DNA of 64,000 nucleotides. Origin: Priestia aryabhattai (lineage in GTDB: Bacteria; Bacillota; Bacilli; Bacillales; Bacillaceae_H). The stretch covers positions 372,001-436,000 of the forward strand of contig NZ_JAMBOQ010000001.1 of NCBI RefSeq assembly GCF_023715685.1, read 5' to 3'. The notes beneath the pieces are model-generated. The model saw nothing but the letters and a program-made list of their open reading frames with translations. It was not told the DNA's origin and made no database searches. Below are positions 43,410 through 52,877 of this stretch, one piece after another; the first letter of the stretch is position 1; the number at the start of each line of letters is the position of its first letter. Position numbers and translations under genes: made by a program.

Positions 43410-44183
43410 ATGTCTACTATATTAGAAGTTCGAAATTTAACTAAAATATACGAAGGGAAAGTATCATATAAAGCGCTTGATGGCATTCATTTTTCAATCG
43501 AAAAAGGTGAGTTTGTCGGGATTATGGGTCCTTCAGGAAGCGGAAAAACGACGCTTTTAAATATGGTATCAACTATTGATACCCCAACGGCCGGTGAGAT
43601 CATGATTAACGGGCGAAACCCTCATAAGTTAAAAAAGAAAGATATCGCGCTGTTTCGCCGCCGAGAGCTTGGCTTTGTATTTCAATATTTCAATTTACTT
43701 GATACGCTGACAGTAGAAGAAAACATTATTCTGCCTCTTACGCTCGATAAAGTAAATGTAAAGGAAATGGCTGAACGCGTCGTATCCGTTACTCGCAAGC
43801 TAGGGATTGAAGGTATTTTAAAGAAAAGAACGTACGAAATTTCGGGAGGACAAATGCAGCGTACAGCCATTGCAAGGGCTATTATTCATCACCCTCAGCT
43901 AATTCTAGCCGATGAACCTACCGGAAACTTGGATTCCAAAGCATCAAAAGATGTGATGGAAACACTGCAGCACTTAAATAAAGAAGAAAATGCAACAATG
44001 ATGATGGTAACTCATGATGCCTTGGCAGCTAGCTATTGTGATCGCGTTATTTTTATTAAAGATGGTGAACTCTACAATGAAATTTACCGCGGACAAAATC
44101 GTCAGGCCTTTTATCAACAGATTATAGATGTGTTATCAGTATTAGGAGGAGACGCTCATGAACTTTCGGCAGCTCGCTTTTAA
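43410..44183 (+). CDS. Bce-type ABC transporter ATP-binding protein
   Basis: A 257-residue MacB/BceA-like ATPase with Walker A GPSGSGKTT, Q-loop FQYFNLLDTLTVEENI, signature ISGGQMQRTAIARA, Walker B LILADEPTGNLDS and the switch VTHD. GAAAGGAG precedes the ATG. It overlaps the permease by 26 bases. It powers removal of a cell-wall antibiotic such as bacitracin or a related peptide; the exact drug is unknown. Confidence 0.95.
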   Translation: MSTILEVRNLTKIYEGKVSYKALDGIHFSIEKGEFVGIMGPSGSGKTTLLNMVSTIDTPTAGEIMINGRNPHKLKKKDIALFRRRELGFVFQYFNLLDTLTVEENIILPLTLDKVNVKEMAERVVSVTRKLGIEGILKKRTYEISGGQMQRTAIARAIIHHPQLILADEPTGNLDSKASKDVMETLQHLNKEENATMMMVTHDALAASYCDRVIFIKDGELYNEIYRGQNRQAFYQQIIDVLSVLGGDAHELSAARF

Positions 44184-46065
44184 TAACGTCTTTCGAAACA
44201 AACGCACGTATGCAGCTTACTTTTTAAGCAGTGCTTTTTCAGTAACTATCTTCTTTTTATATGCCATTTTTATTTTTCATCCTGATATTGAAGAAGGTGT
44301 AACAAGAGAAATTGCTAAAAAAGGAATGACAGCAGCCGAGTATATTATTTATGTCTTCTCTTTTTTCTTTGTTCTTTATTCTGTAAGTGCCTTTTTGAAA
44401 TCACGCAAACGGGAGTTTGGGATTTTCGTCATGCATGGAATGTCTAAAAGTCAGCTTAATACGATGATTTTTTTAGAAAACATGATTATCGGATTCGCTG
44501 CTACCATCACCGGTATCGGCGTGGGTATGCTTCTAGCTAAACTTTATTTATTAATTGGTGCTAACATTATTTCAATGAACGAGCTTCGCTTTTATATTTC
44601 ATGGAAAGCACTTCTTTTAACCGTTTTCGCTTTTACAACATTGTTTTTAGTTATTTCGTTTTTTACTAGCTTCTTTGTTCGGACGAATAAACTTTTGGAC
44701 TTATTTCAATCAGCGAATAAGCCGAAAAAAGAGCCGAAAGTGTCCATTATTCTATCTTTAATCGCAGCTGTACTGCTCGGAGGCGGATATTATTTAGCTG
44801 CGACCACAACTCTACAGACCATAGGAATTCGCTTTTTCCCGGTAATCCTTATGACGATTGTGGGTACTTATTTCTTTTACACACAGCTTAGCGTCTTTTT
44901 GCTAAAACTTGTGAAACGAAACAAATATTTTTACTGGAAACAAACAAGGCTCGTTACGATTTCAGATCTTGCTTATCGAATAAAAGATAATGCACGCATG
45001 TTTTTTCTTGTGACGATTGTTTCGGCTGTAGCGTTTTGCGCCATTGGTGCTCTATCTGCTTTTGGAGGATTTAAAAAAGTATATGAAGAAAATGCTTCGT
45101 TTCCTGTGTCTTATCAGTCTGCTGAAAAAAATCCACAGGAAGCCAAGCACTTACAAGCGATTGAACAAGACTTCAAAAAACAAAAATTGCCTTTTACAAA
45201 AGTCAAAACAACCATCATTGAACAAACAGATACAAAAACAAAGCAGCCTGTTGAACTTATTAAGCTATCAGATTATAATCAATTCGCTAAGACAGCAAAA
45301 CAAGAAACCCTTTCTTTAAAAGGAACGCAAGCATATAAACTCGAAACCACCATGTACAATCCAGTTAAATCTAAAGTTCCTGCTTCAATTCATTTAAAAG
45401 AAAGTGACTTTTCTATTAAACCTGTTAAGACGATTAGAAATAACGTAATAAGCTCAGGTATTATTGGGTATGAAGTGTATGTAGTTTCAGATTCCTTATT
45501 TTCTCAAATAAAGAATCCATCGAACCCCGTTCGCTATTACGGCTACTACACGGAAGACTGGCTGGCAACAAAAGATATTGGTACGGCGATTTACGGAAGT
45601 AAAAACGGTATTTATACGGGTTCATACTCAAGCACCCCTGAATTTGCGTATAATTCAAACGGGTATGAGTACAATATGATGGCTGAAACATATAAAACCA
45701 TGCTATTTGTTGCTCTTTTAGTCGGATGCGTTTTCTTTATCGCAGCCGGAAGCTTTTTATACTTCCGTCTGTACACAGATCTTGATTATGACAAGCGTCA
45801 ATACAGCACGATTGCTAAAGTAGGCTTAACGGAAAAAGAGCTGAATAAAATTATTACACCACAGCTTCTTTTACTGTTTTTTATTCCTTTAGTCGTTGCA
45901 TTTGTACACAGCGTTTTTGCTTTTATTGCGCTTCAAAGTATGTTTGAATTTTCAATTCTAAAAGAAACGGCTGTTGTTCTTTTAGGGTTTGGAGCGGTAC
46001 AAGTTCTTTACTTTTTACTTATTCGCTCTCGTTATTTAACACATATAAAAAAAGCTGTGATGTAA
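44158..46065 (+). CDS. Bce-type ABC transporter permease with large extracellular domain
   Basis: A 635-residue permease with about ten membrane segments. A long extracellular region of ~200 residues lies between segments seven and eight (from about residue 305 to 510, starting EENASFPVSYQSAEK), as in BceB/YxdM/PsdB. FtsX-like repeats flank it. It both moves the peptide antibiotic and signals to the kinase. AGGAGGAG precedes the ATG inside the ATPase gene. Confidence 0.95.
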   Translation: MNFRQLAFNNVFRNKRTYAAYFLSSAFSVTIFFLYAIFIFHPDIEEGVTREIAKKGMTAAEYIIYVFSFFFVLYSVSAFLKSRKREFGIFVMHGMSKSQLNTMIFLENMIIGFAATITGIGVGMLLAKLYLLIGANIISMNELRFYISWKALLLTVFAFTTLFLVISFFTSFFVRTNKLLDLFQSANKPKKEPKVSIILSLIAAVLLGGGYYLAATTTLQTIGIRFFPVILMTIVGTYFFYTQLSVFLLKLVKRNKYFYWKQTRLVTISDLAYRIKDNARMFFLVTIVSAVAFCAIGALSAFGGFKKVYEENASFPVSYQSAEKNPQEAKHLQAIEQDFKKQKLPFTKVKTTIIEQTDTKTKQPVELIKLSDYNQFAKTAKQETLSLKGTQAYKLETTMYNPVKSKVPASIHLKESDFSIKPVKTIRNNVISSGIIGYEVYVVSDSLFSQIKNPSNPVRYYGYYTEDWLATKDIGTAIYGSKNGIYTGSYSSTPEFAYNSNGYEYNMMAETYKTMLFVALLVGCVFFIAAGSFLYFRLYTDLDYDKRQYSTIAKVGLTEKELNKIITPQLLLLFFIPLVVAFVHSVFAFIALQSMFEFSILKETAVVLLGFGAVQVLYFLLIRSRYLTHIKKAVM

Positions 46066-46066
46066 A

Positions 46067-46095
46067 AAAAAGAGGCCGTGGCGGCCTCTTTTTTT
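46067..46095. terminator. bidirectional terminator
   Basis: AAAAAGAGGCCG/CGGCCTCTTTTT stem with a TGG loop between the Bce permease and the convergent flavoprotein. Confidence 0.9.
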
Positions 46096-47563
46096 ATACA
46101 GTAACAGGTTCAGAACTTGCTTTGCGATTCTTTAATTTTTCAACAATGTCACGCGCTACCCACACACCGCACGCGCTTGCCTGCGCGAGTCCTCGCGTAA
46201 TACCAGCTCCGTCTCCTCCCACGTATAAACCGGAAATTTCAGTTTCAAACTTATCGTTTAACTTCGGACGGGCTGAGTAAAATTTCGCTTCCACACCGTA
46301 AAACAGCGTATGTTCAGATGCTAAACCAGGCGTTACATGATCCAGTGCTTCTGTCATTTCAATTAAGCTTTTCATTGTATTGTAAGGAAGCACTAAGCCC
46401 AAATCACCAGGCACAGCTTCTTTTAACGTTGGTTCTAAAAAGCCTTCTTTAATTCGATTCGCTGTTGAACGACGGCCCTTTAAAATATCTCCATATTTTT
46501 GAACAACTAAGCCCCCGTTTGACAGCATATTAGCTAATCTTGATACTTCGTGCGCATATTCGTTCGGCTGATCAAATGGATCCGAAAATTTATGAGAAAC
46601 AAGCAGCGCAAAGTTCGTGTTTTGACTTCCAAGCTTTGGATCTTTGTATGCGTGTCCATTTGCTAACATAATACCTGAATGATTCTCTACTACCACATGT
46701 CCTGAAGGATTGCTGCAGAACGTTCTGACTCTTGTACCTACAGACGTATTATAAATGAATTTCCCTTCGTACAAGTGCTTGTTGATTTCTTCCATAACAA
46801 CGTTAGATGTTTCTACTCGAACACCGATGTCTACTTGATTGTTAATCATTCTTAAGCGGCGTTTTTTTAGTAAGTCGCTCATCCACTTCGAGCCGTCTCG
46901 ACCTGGTGAAACAACTACTTTATCAGCCGTAATCTTTTCACCATTCTTTAATTGAATCCCGCGCACAATATGCTGACCGTCTTCTTTTTCTGTTATTAAA
47001 TCGGCTACTTCGGTTTTATACTGCATATCAATTTTTTCTTTTAAGTATTCATAAATGCTTTTTAAAATTTCTAAATTTTGCTCCGTTCCTAAATGACGCA
47101 CCTGTGCACGCAATAGCTTTAATCCTGCTGCGTATCCGCGTTTTTCAATTTCACGAACTTTATCAGTTAACGGATCCGTAATCGTATCGGTTGCTCCGTG
47201 TTTTAAATTAATTTCATCCACATATTTAATTAAATCTACCACCTGTGATTCAGACAGATAATCCGTCATCCAGCCTCCAAATTCACTGGTGATATTAAAT
47301 TTCCCGTCTGAATATGCGCCGGCTCCACCGAAACCATTTGTGATAGAACAAGCAGGCAAACAGCCAGCAAAATCTTTTTTGCCAACCGCAGGCGGACATT
47401 TTTCGATTTTTTTCTGAAGAATCGGACAATTACGTCGATAGATATCGTGTCCTTTATCGATTAATAAAATAGTTGCTTCCGGTAATTTTAACGTTAACTC
47501 ATAACAAGTAAAAATCCCAGCGGGTCCTGCCCCTACCACAATAACATCATAATTTGAGTTCAT
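46094..47563 (-). CDS. FAD-dependent oxidoreductase, uncharacterised (COG2509 type)
   Basis: A 489-residue flavoprotein with the N-terminal Rossmann motif VVGAGPAGIFTCYEL, a Cys-rich insertion (RNCPILQKKIEKCPP, AGCLPACSI), GFGGAGAYSDGKFN and C-terminal FAD contact GLYVGGDGAGITRGLAQA. Its place in metabolism is not known. I chose the ATG at 47563 with GGGAGA upstream; two earlier ATGs lie in or before that site. Single gene. Confidence 0.9.
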   Translation of the reverse strand: MNSNYDVIVVGAGPAGIFTCYELTLKLPEATILLIDKGHDIYRRNCPILQKKIEKCPPAVGKKDFAGCLPACSITNGFGGAGAYSDGKFNITSEFGGWMTDYLSESQVVDLIKYVDEINLKHGATDTITDPLTDKVREIEKRGYAAGLKLLRAQVRHLGTEQNLEILKSIYEYLKEKIDMQYKTEVADLITEKEDGQHIVRGIQLKNGEKITADKVVVSPGRDGSKWMSDLLKKRRLRMINNQVDIGVRVETSNVVMEEINKHLYEGKFIYNTSVGTRVRTFCSNPSGHVVVENHSGIMLANGHAYKDPKLGSQNTNFALLVSHKFSDPFDQPNEYAHEVSRLANMLSNGGLVVQKYGDILKGRRSTANRIKEGFLEPTLKEAVPGDLGLVLPYNTMKSLIEMTEALDHVTPGLASEHTLFYGVEAKFYSARPKLNDKFETEISGLYVGGDGAGITRGLAQASACGVWVARDIVEKLKNRKASSEPVTV

Positions 47564-47756
47564 TGTACATTCTCCCATCATCTTTTTCTTTGGGTAAAAG
47601 ATAAAAGTTATTGACCGAATTTTCTTTTTTTATTATCATTCGGTTATTTTCTAGCCATTTGATAATATATCAAAAACAAACCCTTTAGTCAACAATATAT
47701 ACGAACATTAAAATAAAATATTACAAAAACATTCGTCTTTATTCCAAACAAATAAA

Positions 47757-47799
47757 AACCAGTGAACGAATAGCAAGCGCTATGAAATGTTCACTGGTT
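47757..47799 (-). terminator. terminator after the PAS histidine kinase
   Basis: 11-bp stem AACCAGTGAAC/GTTCACTGGTT with a 21-base loop; the minus strand continues TTTTTATT. Confidence 0.7.
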
Positions 47800-49180
47800 C
47801 TTTAATGTACGGAAGAGCAATTTCTACTTTTGTTCCTACTCCTACTTCACTCGCAAATGAAATATGCCCTTGATGCTGTTCAATTATTCGGTAACTAATC
47901 ATTAACCCTAGCCCCGTTCCTGTTTGTTTGGTGGAATAAAACGGTTCACCTAGCCGAGCTAAAGATTGCTCATCAATTCCACAGCCTTCATCCTCAATAA
48001 TGACCATGCCGTATTCATTTCTTTTCTCAACGGTGACTTTAACTGTACCTTTGCTCATTGACTCAAGCGCATTTTGAATTAAATTGATAAAAACTTGCTT
48101 AAGCGCATTTTCTTCACAAAAGATTGTAATCTCATCACTAATCTCATTAATAATACGACAATTTTTATAATTGGCGTGTGTATCTAATAGTAACGTCACG
48201 TGGCGTATGATTTGATTGAGACTTTTGGGATGATATGAATTTTCAATTTTAGGCTTGGCCAACGTTAAAAATTCTTGAATAATGGATTCGACGCGATTCA
48301 GTTCTTCAAGCATAATATCATTGTATTCTTCGTTATACTGTTTGGATGCTTTTAACAGCTGAATAAACCCTTTAATCGCCGTCATTGGATTACGAATTTC
48401 ATGTGCTACTCCTGCCGCTAACTTGCTCACCATTGTAAGCTTTTCAGATTTGCTTGCCATTTCATCGTATTTTTTTCGATCCGTTACGTCGCGAATAATA
48501 TACTGAATGGCATCCTGTCCTTCAAACTTAATCTTAGTTGCCGAAGATTCAATAATGACGACTCCTTTTTTAGTCAATAATTTCACATCAACACGTGGCC
48601 TTACAGACATTCCATTCATCAGCTGAACCATTCGTTCTTTTACGATTTCTAAATGCTCGGGGTGAATAAAATGAAGCCAAGGACGCCCGATATACTCTTC
48701 TTTTTTCTCACCGCCAAGAAGTTTAACACCAGCGGGATTCAAATATTGAATTCTGCCTTCTCTTGTTACAATAAATGCATCTTGGCTTTGCTGGACAAAC
48801 TGCTTATATTGCTTCATTTTCCGAATGACTTCCTCTTGCTTTTCAATACTTGAGGAAAACTCTTTCCACTGAACAACTAAGAGCGGAATATCCCCTTCCG
48901 TGCGTTGAATATGAATGTGCATCGGAAACTGCTGATCTACTTTTTTCTTAAGTAAAACAACTTCTTCCTCTTGCTTTCTTAACGGTTCCACTTCATGCTT
49001 TTCAATAAAAAAGCGATTTGGCTCTTCAAATACATTACAGGAAAGAAGTCGTTCCTGCGTCGTTTTAAAAAGGTGGCAGCACGCTTCATTTAAAATTTGA
49101 ATATCTCCATCCATATTCATTACGAGCAGTGGTGTAAATGACATTGAAAATAGCTGCTGAAATACTTTTTCCTTTTCCAT
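47780..49180 (-). CDS. cytoplasmic PAS-domain sensor histidine kinase (sporulation-kinase type)
   Basis: A 466-residue kinase without membrane segments. Two PAS domains (~residues 5-110 and 125-240; the second with YLNPAGVKLLGG and IRDVTDRKKYDEM), HisKA with AAGVAHEIRNPMTAIKGF (~258-275) and HATPase (QNALESMS, DEGCGID, GTGLGLMIS). The H-box is the KinA/KinC/KinE type that phosphorylates Spo0F or Spo0A. No cognate regulator gene lies nearby, which supports an orphan sporulation kinase. I chose the ATG at 49180 after GAAGGTG. Confidence 0.9.
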   Translation of the reverse strand: MEKEKVFQQLFSMSFTPLLVMNMDGDIQILNEACCHLFKTTQERLLSCNVFEEPNRFFIEKHEVEPLRKQEEEVVLLKKKVDQQFPMHIHIQRTEGDIPLLVVQWKEFSSSIEKQEEVIRKMKQYKQFVQQSQDAFIVTREGRIQYLNPAGVKLLGGEKKEEYIGRPWLHFIHPEHLEIVKERMVQLMNGMSVRPRVDVKLLTKKGVVIIESSATKIKFEGQDAIQYIIRDVTDRKKYDEMASKSEKLTMVSKLAAGVAHEIRNPMTAIKGFIQLLKASKQYNEEYNDIMLEELNRVESIIQEFLTLAKPKIENSYHPKSLNQIIRHVTLLLDTHANYKNCRIINEISDEITIFCEENALKQVFINLIQNALESMSKGTVKVTVEKRNEYGMVIIEDEGCGIDEQSLARLGEPFYSTKQTGTGLGLMISYRIIEQHQGHISFASEVGVGTKVEIALPYIKEPVNIS

Positions 49181-49304
49181 ATATTCACCTTCGCTTATTG
49201 AGTTACTAGCTATAGTATAATATGGTAAATGTTGATTTGGCAAAATTTTTTTATTTTTTAAACAATTTATATGTAAGTTTGTCCTTTTCCATCTGTTATA
49301 AAAA

Positions 49305-49320
49305 GCTCGCACATGCGAGC
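49305..49320 (-). terminator. terminator after the YjcZ-like gene
   Basis: GCTCGC/GCGAGC stem with T5 on the minus strand. Confidence 0.75.
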
Positions 49321-49333
49321 AAATGAGGCCTAA

Positions 49334-49507
49334 TCAGCAAAAACAGGTGCAGCCAATGATGATTAATAAAATAAATAGCACAACAATTAGTGTAAATGAC
49401 TGACCCGTTCCGCAATGATGGTAACCACCAATCGGATAGTGACAAGTATCATATAGATGGTGATAGCCTCCATGATGGCATGGGTCGTAACAATCGTAGT
49501 TATACAT
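49334..49507 (-). CDS. YjcZ-family sporulation protein
   Basis: A 57-residue protein. The N-terminal part is rich in His, Tyr, Gly and Cys (YDCYDPCHHGGYHH), then the family's membrane segment FTLIVVLFILLIIIG and a final CTCFC. YjcZ-type peptides are made late in sporulation. The extra cysteines and histidines could bind metal. I chose the ATG at 49507 after AGAGGAGAG. Confidence 0.85.
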   Translation of the reverse strand: MYNYDCYDPCHHGGYHHLYDTCHYPIGGYHHCGTGQSFTLIVVLFILLIIIGCTCFC

Positions 49508-49595
49508 AGCAATCTCTCCTCTTGTTTTTTTATTCACTTCGTACACTGTACTTTATGCTTTAGTTGATTGTCCTGCATGTGCATTCGCCCATTTT

Positions 49596-50021
49596 TTACT
49601 TTTTCTTACGCCATATTCGCCTTTTAGGCTGCAGCGTATACGAAAACAGCAAAAGTAAAATACTTCCCATCACCAGTGACGTAGTAAAATCTTTCATAAA
49701 CTCAATAATGACCCCTACATATGGGAGATGATATGCATAGCTTCCAATCACTTTAAAAGAAGCAGGCAAAGAATCTCTTTGAGCTGTAACCAGTACATCA
49801 AGCTCTTGATTATGGGCCATTACAAGTTCATTCTTTGAAGAAGATGATTCGTCTCTAAAGACAACTATATCTCCACGATGCAACTGGTGATAATCCGTTT
49901 CTTGAACGGTCACGGTGAAACCAAATAGGCTTGGAACTGTACTGACAAATAAAAATGTAAAGCAGATAGCATAGAGAACAAGTACATATCGAAACGCAGA
50001 AAACATACATTTATTGATCAT
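49596..50021 (-). CDS. SipW-like signal-peptidase homologue lacking the catalytic serine
   Basis: A 141-residue protein with membrane segments at residues ~9-30 and 112-128. The middle matches archaeal/ER-type signal peptidase I: LHRGDIVVFRD, then FKVIGSYAYHLPYVGVIIEF. The region that should carry S-x-M-x-P reads FGFTVTVQETDYHQ, and the HRI motif is also absent, so protease activity is unlikely. It is about 40 residues shorter than SipW. The start overlaps a 53-residue membrane peptide gene by 11 bases. Confidence 0.7.
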   Translation of the reverse strand: MINKCMFSAFRYVLVLYAICFTFLFVSTVPSLFGFTVTVQETDYHQLHRGDIVVFRDESSSSKNELVMAHNQELDVLVTAQRDSLPASFKVIGSYAYHLPYVGVIIEFMKDFTTSLVMGSILLLLFSYTLQPKRRIWRKKK

Positions 50022-50172
50022 AAGTAATCAGCTCAATTCGCTCGGTTACTTTATTTAGCGCGGGGGTAATGTGAATAAATGAAGCAGAGCGCTCTGTAAA
50101 TTGAATTAAAAGTAGCAGCAGTAAAAAACTTAACATAATTAACCGTAGCATCCGGGCATAAAAATCGCGCAT
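50011..50172 (-). CDS. 53-residue membrane-anchored peptide
   Basis: The ORF begins MRDFYARMLRLIMLSFLLLLLLI, one hydrophobic segment, then a short polar part (TERSASFIHITPALN, VTERIELITYDQ). AAGGAGTGAG lies before the ATG. It overlaps the SipW-like gene by 11 bases and is likely translated with it. Function unknown. The pair may act together at the membrane. Confidence 0.7.
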   Translation of the reverse strand: MRDFYARMLRLIMLSFLLLLLLIQFTERSASFIHITPALNKVTERIELITYDQ

Positions 50173-50379
50173 GCTCTCACTCCTTTTTCCTATACTAATT
50201 TCGGTAGTACAATAAGCCTTCAGTCAATAATTTGATTCAGTATATGCACATAGCAGGCATTTGGCTCATTGTTTCTTCTGGGAGGTCTCGCGAGTGATCG
50301 GCATAAATTATGAGTTTTAGCATATGTTTGGTTACGTATGGAAATGTTTTTATACTCCGACAATAAGGGAGCTGAACAT

Positions 50380-51135
50380 ATGGCTAATTATTCCTTTGAT
50401 CAATATATTAAAAAAGCAATGAAATACGATTTTCTAGCTAATTACTACAAGTATAGTGATCCATCTAAGCATATTCATTATTATCAAAAACATTTGTACT
50501 ATATCCAGCAAGCCATCTTAACTTCTTCTGAAAATACCAATTTGCGCGTAAATCCGCCGCAAATTCGTATACTTCATGCTTCTCCAGATTCTCCATCTGT
50601 AGATATTTATATTAACAACAAACGAGTTATTCGCAACTTAACTTATAAACAAGAAACAGATTATATCGAATTAAAAGAACCCGGAAGATATACGATTTCT
50701 ATTTATCCCGCTGGAGAAACGGGGAGACCTGTTTTAACGGAATCATTTACATTTGAAGGAAATCAAAATTACACGGTAGCGGCGGTAGATGAGCTAAACA
50801 AGCTTGATTTATTGTTCATTTATGACAATACGGATGTACCAAGTGGAGAAACGAAGCTTCGGTTTGTGCACCTTTCTCCTGATGCTCCTGCTGTGGATAT
50901 TGCGGCTAGAGGAGGAGACGTCATTTTTTCTGGGGTGCAGTTTAAAGAAGTCACAAAATATTTACCTTTATCCCCCATGCACGTTCAACTTAGTGTGCGC
51001 ATAGCAGGAACCAAAAATGTAGTACTCGAAATCCCGGCACTGAACCTTCGTCCAAATCGAACATATACCGTATACGCCGTCGGATTTGCTAAGAATCGTC
51101 CTGCATTAGAAGCGCTGATTTCTCAAGATCGTTAA
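50380..51135 (+). CDS. DUF4397 protein without signal peptide
   Basis: A 251-residue protein with two DUF4397 domains (ILHASPDSPSVDIYINN; FVHLSPDAPAVDIAARG). They are preceded by a ~65-residue helical, Tyr/Lys-rich N-terminus (MANYSFDQYIKKAMKYDF...YYQKH). Unlike the paralogue at 8148 it has no signal peptide and no sorting motif, so it should be intracellular, perhaps spore-associated. I chose the ATG at 50380 after AAGGGAG. It is divergent from the SipW-like pair. Confidence 0.88.
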   Translation: MANYSFDQYIKKAMKYDFLANYYKYSDPSKHIHYYQKHLYYIQQAILTSSENTNLRVNPPQIRILHASPDSPSVDIYINNKRVIRNLTYKQETDYIELKEPGRYTISIYPAGETGRPVLTESFTFEGNQNYTVAAVDELNKLDLLFIYDNTDVPSGETKLRFVHLSPDAPAVDIAARGGDVIFSGVQFKEVTKYLPLSPMHVQLSVRIAGTKNVVLEIPALNLRPNRTYTVYAVGFAKNRPALEALISQDR

Positions 51136-51140
51136 CAAAA

Positions 51141-51167
51141 AAAAACCTTCCAAATTGGAAGGTTTTT
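51141..51167. terminator. bidirectional terminator
   Basis: AAAAACCTTCCAA/TTGGAAGGTTTTT between the DUF4397 gene and ypmS. Confidence 0.9.
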
Positions 51168-51740
51168 TTATTCACTGCGCGAAATTAAACGTACGCGAAT
51201 ATCATCATTTTTCAAATCAAACTTTTGTACTTTTACAGCAAAATCACTCTCTAACTTCATCTGCTGTAACGCTACGTATACTGATTCATTCTTCGGATCA
51301 ATCGTGACCCATTCTGGTAGCGCAAAATTATTATTTACGTATCGAAGCACTGTGCGGACAGGAAGCTGCAGCTTTCCAATAGAAAGTGACTGCTGTTCAA
51401 GCACAATATCTCCATTTTTTTGTACGATTGGATCAAACGTCATTCGAATATTAATATCATCGCCGAATACTTGAATCGTACCGTCTACTCTTACTACATC
51501 GGTAAGGGTAATTTTGTAGTTAAGCGGCTGATTCTTAAATTCTTTTTTTAGATATTTATCAATAAGTACATTTAAATCCGCTTTTTTAGCCAAAATAGTT
51601 AGTTCTGCGTCTCCTTCTACTTTTTTAGAGGGAGTTGGATTGGCCTTGTCAACCGGTTGAAAAATAAACGCAATAATAAGGATAGCCCCTAGAACATTAA
51701 TCCCTAATAACGCGATAAATAGGGTTTTCCACTTCTTCAT
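51168..51740 (-). CDS. ypmS: YpmS family membrane protein (DUF2140)
   Basis: 190 residues: an N-terminal membrane anchor (LFIALLGINVLGAILIIAFIF) and an extracellular domain with DUF2140 features (ILAKKADLNVLIDKYL, YKITLTDVVRVDGTIQVFG, FALPEWVTIDP). Length and the 12-base spacing after ypmR fit B. subtilis. Function unknown; its partner is a lipase-like lipoprotein. Confidence 0.92.
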   Translation of the reverse strand: MKKWKTLFIALLGINVLGAILIIAFIFQPVDKANPTPSKKVEGDAELTILAKKADLNVLIDKYLKKEFKNQPLNYKITLTDVVRVDGTIQVFGDDINIRMTFDPIVQKNGDIVLEQQSLSIGKLQLPVRTVLRYVNNNFALPEWVTIDPKNESVYVALQQMKLESDFAVKVQKFDLKNDDIRVRLISRSE

Positions 51741-51752
51741 ATAACAATCTCC

Positions 51753-52637
51753 TTACTCGTTCCCACTCTCTTTCGTGTTTTTCTCTTTTTCATCAGATGT
51801 AACTTCTTTTGCTGTATCCTTTTTCTGCTCTCCAACGAGAGGATCTTCTTCCTCCATTGATTTACTAATGCGCTCAGCCATTAGTTTGTACCCTTTTTTA
51901 TTAGGGTGAAACTCGTCTTTTCCTAATAAATTTACTTCAGAATCATAAAAAATATCATCAATTTTTACATAACTTACATTATCATATTGAGAAGCAATTT
52001 TCTCGCTTGCCGCATTCCATTCATTAATAACTACATTAATTTCTTTCACATCGCTTAACGATTTAAAGAATGGATTATAAAAACCAATTAAATAAATATG
52101 AGCAGTAGGATTAAGCTTACGTATACGTGAAAACACGTCATTTAGACGTTTTTCATATTTTGACTGCTGTGATTCAAACGTCTTAATAGAGATATTATAA
52201 AAGTAATCTCTTACCACTTTCATCACGTCATTGCCGCCAATCGTCAAGAAAACGATGTCGGCTCTTGATACTTCGGCTGCTACTCCCGGCTGATTTAACC
52301 TCGCTAATAGCTGGTCCGTCCGGTTTCCTCTTTTGCCTAGATTCTCTGTTCGTACATTTTGCACTTCATTTTGCTTAGAAAGGTACTTAGTTAAATATGG
52401 CACATAACCGCCTTTTTTAGACTCATCTCCTACCCCTTCTGTTAATGAGTCACCAATGGCTACAATATCTAAATCTACAGGAAAAAAGCCTTTCGGAATA
52501 TGCTTTTTAGGTGTTAAATCCACTTCTTTCTGAACTGCTTCTTCTTTATTGTCCGTTGGCAAAAAAGTCGTCGTCGAACAGCTCGCTAACACCACCGCAC
52601 TCATACTGCTTATCACTATATTTTTCCATTTTCTCAT
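51753..52637 (-). CDS. ypmR: SGNH/GDSL-type lipase-like lipoprotein
   Basis: 294 residues with lipobox LASC (Cys20), then an SGNH hydrolase fold: GDSLTEGVG (nucleophile Ser), GKRGNRTDQLL, TIGGNDVM and DEFHPNKKGY (Asp and His). A charged, Glu/Lys-rich tail of ~30 residues ends the protein. It should be anchored outside and cleave esters, perhaps on lipids or wall polymers. It is transcribed with ypmS. Confidence 0.94.
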   Translation of the reverse strand: MRKWKNIVISSMSAVVLASCSTTTFLPTDNKEEAVQKEVDLTPKKHIPKGFFPVDLDIVAIGDSLTEGVGDESKKGGYVPYLTKYLSKQNEVQNVRTENLGKRGNRTDQLLARLNQPGVAAEVSRADIVFLTIGGNDVMKVVRDYFYNISIKTFESQQSKYEKRLNDVFSRIRKLNPTAHIYLIGFYNPFFKSLSDVKEINVVINEWNAASEKIASQYDNVSYVKIDDIFYDSEVNLLGKDEFHPNKKGYKLMAERISKSMEEEDPLVGEQKKDTAKEVTSDEKEKNTKESGNE

Positions 52638-52808
52638 TATAACACCTACTAACTATGCTGTATTCTCGCTGTCACAAGCAATACTGCTTACCGCTCTGAA
52701 TAACTATATCTTTATATCTTATCATACTATGTCAAGTTGATATTTTACTACGTTTCTTATATATAGTATATGTAAAAAAAAGGATAAGCATGTTTCTTTC
52801 ATAAAAAT

Positions 52809-52851
52809 ATCCGCTAACACTTCACTATAAAAATAGCTGTGTTTTGCGGAT
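52809..52851 (-). terminator. probable terminator after ypmQ
   Basis: ATCCGC/GCGGAT stem with an inner ACAC/GTGT pairing, T5 on the minus strand. Confidence 0.5.
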
Positions 52852-52877
52852 AGATTTGATGGTTTTATAACTGGTCC

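Noticed and set aside
49181..49312. N-terminal extension of the PAS kinase
   Set aside because: The 44 extra residues have no family similarity and contain promoter-like AT-rich DNA; a good ribosome site precedes the ATG at 49180.
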